64,000 bases of DNA from Platynereis dumerilii (taxonomy: Eukaryota > Annelida > Polychaeta > Phyllodocida > Nereididae), in contig JAPTHN010000001.1 in assembly GCA_026936325.1 (NCBI GenBank), forward strand, positions 6,770,560 through 6,834,559. The letters run 5' to 3'. Within the stretch, counting starts at the first letter, position 1. Every line of letters begins with the position of its first letter. The position numbers and the translations under genes are program-made. Below are positions 20,200 to 32,827 of this stretch, in pieces. The notes under the pieces were generated by a model, which worked only from the letters and a program-made list of their open reading frames with translations, did not search any database and was not told where the DNA came from.

Positions 20200-22774
20200 T
20201 CAAAGTCAAAGAATAATATCACATTGCAAGGTCTGTAGGAGTATTATGTTTGGCACCAGTAAAATTCTAAAATTTTGGTGTCAGGGAATACATTATTAGT
20301 TATCATTGTCACAATAAAGAAAGTAGCATAACATAATTTATGGTCTGTTAGGTTGCAATCAATCACATAGTTACATTGTACTGTACATATCAAAAGGCAG
20401 TCATTTTTAGTCACCATAGTCACAGGAATGAATATCACATTACAAGGTCTGTAGGGGACTAGGGGTGTATGTTACACAGTGATGTATGTTTGGTACCCGT
20501 AAAATTCTAAAATTTGGGTGTCACAAGGAGAGACATTATTAGTTATAATCATAGTCAAAATAAAGAAAGTTGCATAACATGATCTGTTGGATTGCAATCA
20601 ATCACTTAGTTAATGTAAATAGCGAAAAGCCAAATAATATTTTAGTCAACATATTCAATGTAATGTATGTTAGGTACCAGCAAATTCTTAAATTTGGGTG
20701 TCGGAAGTGATGACGTTATCATAGTCGCAATAATAAAGATGCATTCCATGGTCTGTTGGGTTGCAATCAATCACAAAGTTTATGCAAATAGCACAGGCAA
20801 GTGATCTATTAGTCACCAAAGTCACAGTAGGCCTAATATATGTTAGGTACCAGCAGAATTCTAAAAATTTGGGTGTCAGTCATCATAGTCACAAAAAAGA
20901 TAGTTGCATGACATGGTTTGTTTGGTTGCAATCAATCACAAAGTTGATGTAAATTTCCAAAGGCAAATGATCTTTTAGTCACCATAGTCACAGTAGGCCT
21001 AATATGTGCTTGGTACCAGCAAAATTTTAGAAATTTGGGAGTTGGAAGTGATGACATTATCAGTCATCATAGCCACAATAAAGATTGTTGCACCACATGG
21101 TTTGTTGCATTGCAATCTATCACACAGTAATTTAAATAGCAAAAGGCAATATCAAAAGGCAAGTGATCTTTTCGTCACCATAGTCACCGTAGGCATAATA
21201 TATGTTTGGTAACAGCAAAATTCTAAAAACTTGGGTGTCAGTCATTATAGTCAAAATAAAGATAGTTGCCTTACATGGTTTGTTGGGTTGCAATCTATCA
21301 CAAAGTAAATATTATAGCAAAAGGCAAGTGATCTTTTAGTCACCAAAGTCACAGTAGGCCTAATATATGTTTGGTACGAGCAAAATTCTAAAAACTTGGG
21401 TGTCAGTCATCATTGTCACAATAAAGATAGTTGCACTACATTGTTTGTTTAGTGGCAAACAATCAAAAGTTAATGTAAATTTCCAAAGGCAGGTGATCTT
21501 TTAGTCACCATAGTAACAGTAGGCCTAACATGTGCTTGGTACGAACAAAATTCTAAAAATTTGGGTGTCAGAAGTAACGATGTTATCAGTCATTATAGTC
21601 ACAATAAAGATTGTTGCATTACATGGTCTGTTGGATTGCAATCAATCACAAAGTTTATGCAAATAGCAAAAGGCAAGTGATCTTTTAGTCACCAAAGTCA
21701 CAGTAGGCCTAATATATGTTAGGTACCAGCAGAATTCTAAAAAATTTGGGTGTCAGTCATCATAGTCACAATAAAGATAGTTGCATGACATCGTTTGTTG
21801 GGTTGCAATCAATCACAAAGTTGATGTAAATTTCCAAAGGCAAGTGATCTTTTAGTCACTATAGTCACAGTAGGCCTAATAATATGTGCTTGGTACCAGC
21901 AGATTTTAGAAATTTGGGAGTCGGAAGTGATGACATTATCAGTCATCATAGACACAATAAAGATTGTTGCACCACATGGTTTGTTGCATTGCAATCTATC
22001 ACACAGTTAATGTAAATAGCAAAAGGCAATAGCAAAAGGCAATAGCAAAAGGCAATAGCAAAAGGCAATAGCAAAAGGCAAGTGATCTTTTCGTCACCAT
22101 AGTCACCGTAGGCCTAATATATCTTTGGTACCAGCAAAATTCTAAAAATTTGGGTGTCAGTCACCATAGTCACAATAAAGATAGTTGCATTACATGGGTT
22201 GTTGGGTTGCAATCGATCACAAAGTTAATGCAATAGCAAAAGACGAGTGATCTTTTAGTCACCATAGTCACAGTAGGCCTAATTTATGTTTGGTACCAGC
22301 AAAATGCTATAAAATTTGTGGGTGTTTGAAGTGATGACATTATCAGTCATTATAGTAACAATAAAGAGAGTTGCATTACATGGTTTGTTGGGTTGCAATC
22401 TACCAAAAAGTTAATGTAATAGCAGTAGACGAGTGATCTTTCAGTCACCATAGTCACAGTAGGCCTAATTTATGTTTGGTACTGGAAAAATTCTATAAAT
22501 GTGGGTGTTTGAAGTGATTTCATTATCAGTCATTATAGTCACAATAAAGATAGTTGTCTTACATGGTTTGTTGGGTTGCAATCTATCACAAAGTTAATGT
22601 AATAGCAATAGACAAGTGATTTTCTAGTCACCATAGTCACAGTAGGCCTAATTTATGTTTGGTACCAGCAAAATTCTATAAATGTGGGTGTTTGAAGTGA
22701 TGACATTATCAGTCATTATAGTCACAATAAAGATAGTTGCATTACATGGTTGTTGGGTTGCAACCTAGCACAAA
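20200..22774 (+). repeat. Satellite array, block 1 (unit about 160-187 bp)
   Basis: About 15 units. Each holds GTGATCTTTTAGTCACC, ATAGTCACAGTAGGCCTAAT, GTTTGGTACCAGCAAAATTC, GTCACAATAAAGATAGTTGC and TTGGGTTGCAATCTATCAC. Two length classes differ by a roughly 20 bp insert containing GATGACATTATC. Units at the left edge are the most diverged, as expected for an array kept uniform from its centre. A GCAAAAGGCAATA 13 bp sub-repeat is expanded at 22018-22080. Confidence 0.92.
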
Positions 22775-25200
22775 GCATTCGTATCAGTTGCGGATCACCT
22801 GATGAACTTTTTGATTCTACCCAAAAAGCATGGCCCAAACAAACACCGCTATGTTTCGGCGCGGAATTTCAAGAGACTAAATGTCGCAAGTTTGTGTGAT
22901 GAACTGTCAAAAATTCCATGGGACATAGTAGATATCTTTGATGATATAAACGACCGATGGGACATATGGAAATTACTTTTTAACTCGGTTCTTGATGAAC
23001 TATGCCCAATGAAAACTTTTCGCCCAACTAAGAAGAAGTGCCCATGGTTTAGTGAAGAGATCGAGTCACTAAAATTGTTACGTGACCAGCTCAGAAATCG
23101 TGCTATTTTAACAAATAAGGATGATGACTGGGCCAAATGGAAAAAGTGCAAAAATAAAATTACTACTTTATGCAGATCTGCTAAAACTGAGTATCTCAAG
23201 ACAAATATTGAAGAAAACAGATCTGATAGCAGAGCAATATGGAAAACGCTTAGAACTATTTTGCCAAAATGTAAATCACATGGCATTCAAGCCCTGGAAA
23301 TTAACGGCTCAATTGTGACGGATTTCAAAGATATTGCTGACAATTTTAACTCCTTTTTTGTGAATGTAGGAGTTCGCCTTGCACAAACAATCCCTAATGC
23401 ACGCAGGTCTGCCCTGGAGTATTTACAAAACTTTATACCGAGAGCCAAAAATAACTTTATACTCCAACCAGTAACTACCACAGAAGTACAAAAACTTTTG
23501 TCCACTTTGACTGAAAACAAGGCAACTGGATTAGATAATTTTCAAGCTAAACTGTTAAAGTTAACAGCCCCAAGTATCGCTCCGAGCTTAACTAAATTAT
23601 TTAATTATTCATTCAGCTCTGGAACTTTTGCTAGTGATTGGAAACGGGCTAAACTTACAGCCATTTTTAAGAAAGGCTCAAAACTTGACACCGGGAACTA
23701 TCGGCCCATATCAATTCTGCCGATAGTATCTAAAATCATTGAGAAGATTGTCCACCGACAGTTGTACACTCATCTTACTGACCACAAACTTTTAAGTGAT
23801 GCTCAGTCGGGCTTCAGGAAGGGTTTCTCAACCCAATCTAGTCTCCATCGATTATCTGAAAACATCTACGAAGCTCTTAATAATAGCCAAATTACTGGAC
23901 TTATAGCCTTAGATATTAAAAAGGCGTTCGATACGGTGAACCACAGTGTACTCATTAAAAAACTCGAGCATTATGGTGTGCGGAATACAAGCCTTCAGTG
24001 GTTCAAATGCTACTTGAACAACAGGATTCAATTTTCTTTTATTAACAATACTCAGTCTGAACCTAGTGTTATAAAAACCGGCGTGCCCCAAGGAAGTATC
24101 CTGGGGCCGCTTTTGTTTATCGTTTATGTGAACGATCTACCAGGCTGTTTAGAGACATGTGAAGTTAACATGTATGCGGACGATACCGCCTTCTTTTATT
24201 CTGACAAGGATATTTTAAGTGTTTCTCAAGCTCTGAACTCGGACACTCAAAATGTGTATGATTGGCTTTGTGCCAATAAATTGAACTTACATGTGGGAAA
24301 GACAAATAGTATATTAATTTGCAACTATCAAAAGCTCCGTTACCTCCAAAGTAACCAGCTAAACACCTTTCTCGGATCGGATCCCATTGAGCAAACTGAA
24401 AGTCTTTCCTATCTTGGATTAGAAATAGACTCACGCTTCAAATTTGATGTATACATCTCCAAGTTGATAAAGAAATTAAATAAATCAATTGGAATATTAA
24501 AACAATGTGCTGGATTACCCATATATGTAAAAAGGATGCTATTTAACAGTATCTTTTTACCCCATATTGACTATTGTTCGACAGTCTGGGCTGGAATCTC
24601 CCAGTCGGACATTACTCGTATTCAGAGATTACAAAGTCGAGCAATGAGGACAATCCTAAGAGCAGCCCCAAGGACCCATATTGAGGACATGCTCAAAGCA
24701 CTAAGCTTGATGAGTGTTAAACAACGCATCCTGTACAATAGGATGATTTTGATGTGGCGAATCACCCACGATCGTGCGCCAACTTATTTGACAGACAAAC
24801 TGACCTACGCTCATGATGTACACACATATAACACCAGTAGTGTCAATGGAAAAAAGCTTTTCATAAATCGTGGTCATAAACTCTCGCTTTTTACGGCAGG
24901 AGCCCTGGCCTGGAATCAGCTACCCAGTGACATTCGTGAAGCAAATAATATTCATACTTTTAAAAGATTGCTAAGAAAACATGTGTTCAGAGACTTTGAC
25001 AAATTTTAAGTGTGTGAATTTTATCATTTCGATTTTGATTATCGATTTTTAACTGATTTTATTGTTATCTCGATTTTTTCGATTTTATTTATTTCCATTT
25101 TGATGTTACATGTATTTTTCTATGTTATGGGCATAGCTCTAAACACAGCCTTTGCTGATCGCTATCTCCCTAATAAACCTTGTAAACCTTGAAACCTTGT
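22775..25200 (+). mobile_element. 5'-truncated CR1/Jockey-group LINE inserted in the satellite
   Basis: Interrupts the satellite after CACAAAG; the satellite resumes just after 25200. The 5' end lies inside the endonuclease domain: the frame begins VSVADHLMNF, where the ADH matches the closing S-D-H of the APE-type endonuclease. The rest carries a whole reverse transcriptase frame and an AT-rich 3' UTR. The 3' tail is not poly-A but short repeats, CCTTGTAAA CCTTGAAA CCTTGTAA, a style typical of CR1/L2-related LINEs. The open frame implies a recent insertion. Confidence 0.87.
22802..25009 (+). CDS. LINE reverse transcriptase (5'-truncated ORF2)
   Basis: An uninterrupted frame; residue numbers count from ATG 22802, although the real ORF continued upstream into the lost endonuclease. 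About residues 20-200 are the linker (RNFKRLNVASLCDEL; WKTLRTILPK; FFVNVG). The reverse transcriptase occupies about 230-500, with NKATGLDNF, GNYRPISILP, QSGFRKGFST, ALDIKKAFDTVNH, GVPQGSILGPLLF (about 427) and the catalytic YADD at 458-461. The C-terminal part ends with the conserved WNQLPSDIR region near 705, seen widely in Jockey/CR1-group proteins. The enzyme primes reverse transcription at a nicked target. This copy lacks the endonuclease and cannot retrotranspose unaided. Codon positions look free of damage. Confidence 0.9.
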   Translation: MNFLILPKKHGPNKHRYVSARNFKRLNVASLCDELSKIPWDIVDIFDDINDRWDIWKLLFNSVLDELCPMKTFRPTKKKCPWFSEEIESLKLLRDQLRNRAILTNKDDDWAKWKKCKNKITTLCRSAKTEYLKTNIEENRSDSRAIWKTLRTILPKCKSHGIQALEINGSIVTDFKDIADNFNSFFVNVGVRLAQTIPNARRSALEYLQNFIPRAKNNFILQPVTTTEVQKLLSTLTENKATGLDNFQAKLLKLTAPSIAPSLTKLFNYSFSSGTFASDWKRAKLTAIFKKGSKLDTGNYRPISILPIVSKIIEKIVHRQLYTHLTDHKLLSDAQSGFRKGFSTQSSLHRLSENIYEALNNSQITGLIALDIKKAFDTVNHSVLIKKLEHYGVRNTSLQWFKCYLNNRIQFSFINNTQSEPSVIKTGVPQGSILGPLLFIVYVNDLPGCLETCEVNMYADDTAFFYSDKDILSVSQALNSDTQNVYDWLCANKLNLHVGKTNSILICNYQKLRYLQSNQLNTFLGSDPIEQTESLSYLGLEIDSRFKFDVYISKLIKKLNKSIGILKQCAGLPIYVKRMLFNSIFLPHIDYCSTVWAGISQSDITRIQRLQSRAMRTILRAAPRTHIEDMLKALSLMSVKQRILYNRMILMWRITHDRAPTYLTDKLTYAHDVHTYNTSSVNGKKLFINRGHKLSLFTAGALAWNQLPSDIREANNIHTFKRLLRKHVFRDFDKF

Positions 25201-26620
25201 AAGTCAATGTAATAGCAATAAAGATAGTTGCATTACATGGGTTGTTGGGTTGCAATCGATCACAAAGTTAATGTAATAGCAATAGACAAGTGATCTTTTA
25301 GTCACCATAGTCACAGTAGGCCTAATTTATGTTTGGTACCAGCAAAATTCTATAAATGTGGGTGTTTGAAGTGATGACATTATCAGTCATTATACTCACA
25401 ATAAAGATAGTTGCATTACATGGTTTGTTGGGTTGCAATCTACCAAAAAGTTAATGTAATAGCAATAGACGATTGATCTTTCAGTCACCATAGTCACAGT
25501 AGGCCTAATTTATGTTTGGTACCTGCAAAATTCTATAAATGTGGGTGTTTGAAGTGATGACATTATCAGTCATTATACTCACAATAAAGATAGTTGCCTT
25601 ACATGGTTTGTTGGGTTGCAATCTATCACAAAGTTAATGTAATAGCAAAAGGCAAGTGATCTTTTAGTCACCATAGTCACAGTGGGCCTAATTTATGTTT
25701 GGTACCAGCAAAATTCTAAAAACTTGGGTGTCAGTCATCATTGTCACCATAAAGATAGTTGCCTTACATGGTTTGTTGGGTTGCAATCTATCACAAAGTA
25801 AATATTATAGCAAAAGGCAAGTGATCTTTTAGTCACCAAAGTCACAGTAGGCCTAATATATGTTTGGTACGAGCAAAATTCTAAAAACTTGGGTGTCAGT
25901 CATCATTGTCACAATAAAGATAGTTGCACTACATTGTTTGTTTAGTGGCAAACAATCACAAAGTTAATGTAAATTTCCAAAGGCAGGTGATCTTTTAGTC
26001 ACCATAGTCACAGTAGGCCTAATATGTGCTTGGTACCAGCAAAATTCTAGAAAATTGGGTGTCAGAAGTGATGACGTTATCAGTCATCATAGTCACAATA
26101 AAGATAGTTGCATTACATGGTTTATTGGGTTGCAATCTACCACAAAGTTAATGTAATAGCAAAAGGCAAGTGATCTTTTAGTCACCATAGTCACAGTAGG
26201 CCTAATTTATGTTTGGTACCAGCAAAATTCTATAAATGTGGGTGTTTGAAGTGATGACATTATCAGTCATTATAGTCACAATAAAGATAGTTGCCTTACA
26301 TGGTTTGTTGGGTTGCAATCTATCACACAGTAAATATTATAGCAAAAGGCAAGTGATCTTTTAGTCACCAAAGTCACAGTAGGCCTAATTTATGTTTGGT
26401 ACCAGCAAAATTCTAAAAACTTGGGTGTCAGTCATCATTGTCACAATAAAGATAGTTGCCTTACATGGTTTGTTGGCTTGCAATCTATCACAAAGTTAAT
26501 GTAATAGCAATAGACGAGTGATCTTTTAGTCACCATAGTCACAGTAAGCCTAATTTATGTTTGGTACCAGCAAAATTCTAAAAACTTGGGTGTCAGTCAT
26601 CATTGTCACAATAAAGATAG
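25201..26620 (+). repeat. Satellite array, block 2
   Basis: About eight more units of the same satellite, more uniform than block 1. It ends mid-unit at AATAAAGATAG, where the single-copy-like segment X begins. Confidence 0.92.
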
Positions 26621-28196
26621 TGTCTCGGGTGTCTTAGGTTGAAATATACGTTATTCTGTGTAGGCCTGGAGACAGAACACAGTTTTGTCATTAAATAAAT
26701 AATAAGCACTGTTAACAGGGGCAGATCCAGAATAAACAAGAAATTCTTTTAAAAAAAAAGAATTGTAGGAACCGTTGTATGAAATATGAGATTTCTTCAA
26801 ACACATATTTTATTTTTATAATATTCTGTTGATTTGTTATGCATGTGCAGTTACATATACCTCCAATGTACCTACTGTGATTTCACATTTAGTTACATCC
26901 TCACCTCTCAGGTTAGACTGCGTGAGTCTACCCTGACCACATGAGCAGTGTTTCAGTGAAGTAGTCATTAAAAGATTAACAAGGCTCCGGTGTGAATAAT
27001 ATAATTCACAGTTTGACATTGTTAAAAGCAACTGAATGAATGTTTGAATGTTGTCACTGTTGTCTTGTTTTTTGTTTTAAGTATTTTCTTTGTAGAAAAA
27101 CGCCGGAAAAAAAATGTAAAAAGATTAGCATATTCATAAAACTCCGTCATTTTATAGTGCTTGTTGGCAGGGTAAGTGTAAACGAACCCTGCCATGGGAG
27201 GATATTTAGTTACCTCATTATTAGGGATGCCTAATTACAGGTGTTACAAACACAGACAGCAAACCAGGCAATGAGAAGCACTTTTACATTCTTTGTCATG
27301 AACATGAAATTTCTATTTCTATAACAACAAACTAATGCTGGGTTGCATATTTGGACTATTACACCTTTCATGTGCTTATGAAAATCACTGGAGTTGTGAG
27401 GAGTTGAATATATACTATTTTCATAAAGTGTTGTTTGGTCACATCTATTATATCATCCAAGATCTTTATGTATACATATACAGTACTTATATTAAACCAA
27501 TTTTCTGAAGGAAATCTCTATGAGCTTCTATGGGATATGCTCCAGGTGTGCTTTGGATATGGTCCCCAATCACTCAACCATGAACACCTAGCAGCTGCTC
27601 AATCAACCATGACCTTGATGCTATGGGGGACTAGCTACTTCCATATCAAGAGGGGGCAATATAAACTTGATCTTAAAATAGTACTCACAGACACCTCCTC
27701 TTTGGTATTAACACCCTCCTAATATTGGAGGTCAATCAGGAAGGTACTCCTACCATAAGGAAAGTATCTCTGCAAGTCCAACTTCCTATTGGCCCCCTCC
27801 AGAAACCCATGTAGGTACACCACTGCAGTACACATAAATTGATGACAAAGCACTTTGCTGATGCTTTGTGGCCAATAAGTTAGGGACTTCACATGTAAAG
27901 TATTTCTTCATTTGGAGCTTTTAACACAGATCTGAGATGGTCCCTACAAAAAAAAGTACTATACAGGGGCTGATCCAGAAAAAATTGTATGGGGCGGGGG
28001 AGTTCTATTAAAAATATTGGGATTTTATATTTTTACATTAAATCTAACAGCCTTGGGGCGGGCTTGAACCCCAATAGATTATAGCCACGATATTTAGAAT
28101 ATACAGTCACAATGATCACTCTAATATCTCCATTTTATCATTTTAAGCTCACGAATTGTTTTTAAAGTTTAATATTAGGTTGAGCTGAGCTATCAG
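26621..28196 (+). repeat. Duplicated segment X, copy 1
   Basis: 1576 bp from TGTCTCGGGTGTCTTAGG to GCTGAGCTATCAG, repeated at 29091-30666. I count about ten single-base differences, roughly 99.4% identity. It includes two hAT-like fragments, CAGGGGCAGATCCAG near 26718 and CAGGGGCTGATCCAG near 27965, in the same orientation. A 95-codon frame at 27435-27722 is kept in both copies but has no recognised domain. Confidence 0.92.
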
Positions 28197-29090
28197 CTTA
28201 ATGCAATAGCAAAAGACGAGTGATCTTTTAGTCACCATAGTCACAGTAGGCCTAATTTATGTTTGGTACCAGCAAAATGCTATAAAATTTGTGGGTGTTT
28301 GAAGTGATGACATTATCAGTCATTATAGTAACAATAAAGAGAGTTGCATTACATGGTTTGTTGGGTTGCAATCTACCAAAAAGTTAATGTAATAGCAGTA
28401 GACGAGTGATCTTTCAGTCACCATAGTCACAGTAGGCCTAATTTATGTTTGGTACTGGAAAAATTCTATAAATGTGGGTGTTTGAAGTGATTTCATTATC
28501 AGTCATTATAGTCACAATAAAGATAGTTGTCTTACATGGTTTGTTGGGTTGCAATCTATCACAAAGTTAATGTAATAGCAATAGACAAGTGATTTTCTAG
28601 TCACCATAGTCACAGTAGGCCTAATTTATGTTTGGTACCAGCAAAATTCTATAAATGTGGGTGTTTGAAGTGATGACATTATCAGTCATTATAGTCACAA
28701 TAAAGATAGTTGCATTACATGGTTGTTGGGTTGCAACCTAGCACAAAGCATTCGTATCAGTTGCGGATCACCTGATGAACTTTTTGATTCTATCACAAAG
28801 TTAAAGTAATAGCAATAGACGAGTGATCTTTTAGTCACCATAGTCACAGTAAGCCTAATTTATGTTTGGTACCAGCAAAATTCTAAAAACTAAGGTGTCA
28901 GTCATCATTGTCACAATAAAGATAGTTGCCTTACATGGTTTGTTGGCTTGCAATCTATCACAAAGTAAATGTAATAGCAATAGACGAGTGATCTTTTAGT
29001 CACCATAGTCACAGTAAGCCTAATTTATGTTTGGTACCAGCAAAATTCTAAAAACTTGGGTGTCAGTCATCATTGTCACAATAAAGATAG
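28197..29090 (+). repeat. Satellite array, block 3 (start of the second duplicate)
   Basis: 28199-28792 is identical by eye to 22226-22819, including the LINE's first bases. The array then continues for about 300 bp before segment X repeats. Confidence 0.92.
28748..28792 (+). mobile_element. 45 bp stub of the LINE 5' end
   Basis: CATTCGTATCAGTTGCGG through CTTTTTGATTCTA is the same as 22775-22819 in the intact copy. It then jumps to satellite (TCACAAAG). Both sides of the deletion share TCTA, so a microhomology-mediated deletion is likely. Confidence 0.9.
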
Positions 29091-30666
29091 TGTCTCGGGT
29101 GTCTTAGGTTGAAATATACGTTATTCTGTGTAGGCCTGGAGACAGAACACAGTTTTGTCATTAAATAAATAATAAGCACTGTTAACAGGGGCAGATCCAG
29201 AATAAACAAGAAATTCTTTTAAAAAAAAAGAATTGTAGGAACCGTTGTATGAAATATGAGATTTCTTCAAACACATATTTTATTTTTATAATATTCTGTT
29301 GATTTGTTATGCATGTGCAGTTACATATACCTCCAATGTACCTACTGTGATTTCACATTTAGTTACATCCTCACCTCTCAGGTTAGACTGCGTGAGTCTA
29401 CCCTGACCACATGAGCAGTGTTTCAGTGAAGTAGTCATTAAAAGATTAACAAGGCTCCGGCGTGAATAATATAATTCACAGTTTGACATTGTTAAAAGCA
29501 ACTGAATGAATGTTTGAATGTTGTCACTGTTGTCTTGTTTTTTGTTTTAAGTATTTTCTTTGTAGAAAAACGCCGGAAAAAAACTGTAAAAAGATTAGCA
29601 TATTCATAAAACTCCGTCATTTTATAGTGCTTGTTGGCAGGGTAAGTGTAAACGAACCCTGCCATGGGAGGACATTTAGTTACCTCATTATTAGGCATGC
29701 CTAATTACAGGTGTTACAAACACAGACAGCAAACCAGGCAATGAGAAGCACTTTTACATTCTTTGTCATGAACATGAAATTTCTATTTCTATAACAACAA
29801 ACTAATGCTGGGTTGCATATTTGGACTGTTACACCTTTCATGTGCTTATGAAAATCACTGGAGTTGTGAGGAGTTGAATATATACTATTTTCATAAAGTG
29901 TTGTTTGGTCACATCTATTATATCATCCAAGATCTTTATGTATACATATACAGTACTTATATTAAACCAATTTTCTGAAGGAAATCTCTATGAGCTTCTA
30001 TGGGATATGCTCCAGGTGTGCTTTGGATATGGTCCCCAATCACTCAACCATGAACACCTAGCAGCTGCTCAATCAACCATGACCTTGATGCTATGGGGGA
30101 CTAGCTACTTCCATATCAAGAGGGGGCAATACATACTTGATCTGAAAATAGTACTCACAGACACCTCCTCTTTGGTATTAACACCCCTCTAATATTGGAG
30201 GTCAATCAGGAAGGTACTCCTACCATAAGGAAAGTATCTCTGCAAGTCCAACTTCCTATTGGCCCCCTCCAGAAACCCATGTAGGTACACCACTGCAGTA
30301 CACATAAATTGATGACAAAGCACTTTGCTGATGCTTTGTGGCCAATAAGTTAGGGACTTCACATGTAAAGTATTTCTTCATTTGGAGCTTTTAACACAGA
30401 TCTGAGATGGTCCCTACAAAAATAAGTACTATACAGGGGCTGATCCAGAAAAAATTGTATGGGGCGGGGGAGTTCTATTAAAAATATTGGGATTTTATAT
30501 TTTTACATTAAATCTAACAGCCTTGGGGCGGGCTTGAACCCCAATAGATTATAGCCACGATATTTAGAATATACAGTCACAATGATCACTCTAATATCTC
30601 CATTTTATCATTTTAAGCTCACGAATTGTTTTTAAAGTTTAATATTAGGTTGAGCTGAGCTATCAG
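29091..30666 (+). repeat. Duplicated segment X, copy 2
   Basis: Direct repeat of 26621-28196 at an offset of 2470 bp. It ends at GCTGAGCTATCAG, after which unrelated sequence begins. Confidence 0.92.
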
Positions 30667-31804
30667 ACAGAACGATAAACTGTTACCTGGTTGCTGTGTG
30701 TTTTAAACAGTTGCAAAATTGTCAAACAGACAAATGTGGTGTTCGATTTAGAATATTACATTTTTATTTAAATCACTCGATATTGAATTTTGTTATATTT
30801 TGTGTTGGCTATCTGCTTGAGATATTAGTACTATTCAGCACAACAGAGGGCAATATAGGTTGGATTATCATTTTAAAGGTGGAGTTTTTAGAAATCAAAA
30901 CACACACACGTAGAGAAAGCAGTTTCTCACAAAATAATTAAAACACGCATCCCGGGGCTGCTTAAAATCATTAATAAACCACTCTGGTACAAGGAACCAC
31001 ATGAAAATTCTTTTTCATGTGTAGACTTTGAATTGTTGGGAGTGACCCCCCTGACACCGTGCAGCCAGGCTGACCACGGGAAAAGTTGACCGGAATGTTT
31101 CAGGAGGGGGGAGGCACTATCCATAATAGAGAATTGTATTAATTTTCTTCATTATATGTAATCTGTACATAAAAATATCTATTTTTTCAAAACGTCATTA
31201 TATGTTTTTCTGATAGCCCTATCTAGCCCTGGACCCCTGGGGACAGGGGTCATGAATCCTCCCATTGGGAAATCATGAGATTTGAAAGACATGATGTGGG
31301 AGAACTAAATTTTCACTCTTTTTCCCATCTGTTTTATAATGAATTATTGATACATTCTGAAAGTACACATGTTTTGCTGCTGACTGCACCTTATTTTGTT
31401 GCAAATAGTCCATGGAATAAATGTTTAATCTTCCTCTGAAACAGAAGAAGTGATTTTCATCCTTATACTTTGAAGAAATGGCTGCCTCTCATTGGCTGAG
31501 AGAGGGTGATGTCATAACAAACGTTTATGATGTCACAGGTGATTGTGGTGACATCACAATGGTGACATCACACACCAAAGTGAGGCTGATGGCCTTCACT
31601 CACATTTTTCTCACATTTCTGTGATTTAAAAGTAATTTTTACCATGGAAATATTTGTGAAATTGCTTCCAAAAGTAGTGCCGTCAGCAGTTAAATTTATG
31701 GGCTATCAAAATCCAAAATTTCATCAATTTTAGAAAAGAATTGTTTAATTTACACCAATTCTCCCGATACCATATCAAAATCTCAAGATTATCTATCACA
31801 GTTC
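30667..31804. other. No gene; TGACATCA-rich stretch
   Basis: Around 31508-31573 there are repeated TGATGTCA / GTGACATCAC words in both orientations, resembling CRE-like sites but probably a small repeat. No supported coding frame. Confidence 0.45.
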
Positions 31805-31893
31805 TTTCAGAAAAATCAAAACCAATGGAAATTGGATGATTCACTTTTATACAGTAGCCATTTGAGTTTTGGATCCACTTTTCAGATAAATGC

Positions 31894-31895
<2 letters not shown>
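31805..31895 (+). repeat. Diverged repeat D, copy 1
   Basis: CTTTCAGAAAA, ACCAATGGAAATTGG and CCACTTTTCAGATAAATGCCT recur as a diverged copy at 32828-32931. A further inverted trace is at about 19790-19812. Confidence 0.6.

Positions 31896-31933
<38 letters not shown>
31893..31933 (+). repeat. CTAT microsatellite
   Basis: About ten CTAT units directly after repeat D. Confidence 0.95.
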
Positions 31934-32827
31934 GTAAACAGCCCAAAGGGACAAGTCCAGACTTGAAATAATAAATCTGATTAATTGCAAGCATTGGTCA
32001 TCACAGTGGAAGTATTGATGACACACATACATTCAAAGGTCATTTTTACTCTGTATTTTATCTTTTTCACTCTTCTGGGAGATTAAACAGATAAATAAAT
32101 AAAGCAATTAATTAATCAATCACTTTTGGATTCATTCAATTGACAATGTCAATGTCAATTGACAGACTGGGGTGTCTGAATTGCTAGAATTGCAATTAAG
32201 ATCTTTCAATTGAATGGAAGGAAACTTGCCCTTTGAAAGCTAATTGCTGAACATGACAGTCACTGTACAATCACGACAGTCACAGAGAAAGGTCACAATG
32301 ATCACTCTGATGCTTTTGAGAGTTGGACTTAGTCATTTTTAGACAATTTTTGGCAGCGTGAGGTACGTTACACGAACTGTTCCGTACGTTACTACACTTT
32401 GAGGGCTCACAGCTCTGTCTATAATGGCAGTAGAACTGTAATTTAACGTTTCCAAGAAAGATTGGACCTTGGACTACAAGAGAAAAATTAATTGACACAG
32501 GTTGTTGCGGTTTTAGCAGCAATAAAATGCCTTTTTGTTGCTTTTTCAATAGTCACACCAAGGTGTGACAGTCGGCTTTTTCATCTTTTCCCCCTCAAAA
32601 TCCGTATTACGGGATTTTTTAAAAATCGCCTTATATTTTTTTATTGTACCTCAAGGCATGACAGATAGGATGACATGCTCATTTTTATGATGGGCTATGT
32701 TGGGAAAAAATGCCAGCCCTCCAAAATGGGGTCTAAAAACCGGGGACCTTTTAAAACTCAATTTTTGATGTTTTTTCAACCTGTGCAAGTGGAAACTCTA
32801 ATGAAAAGCATCATTACATTTTTCCCT
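31934..32827. other. No recognisable feature
   Basis: AT-rich, with short tandem words (GTCAATGTCAATTGAC near 32140). No gene seen. Confidence 0.45.

Noticed and set aside
22849-24434. Minus-strand frames across the LINE
   Set aside because: Antisense to a well-supported reverse transcriptase.
31508-31573. CRE/AP-1 enhancer cluster from TGACATCA words
   Set aside because: No gene nearby on either side; more likely a short local repeat.
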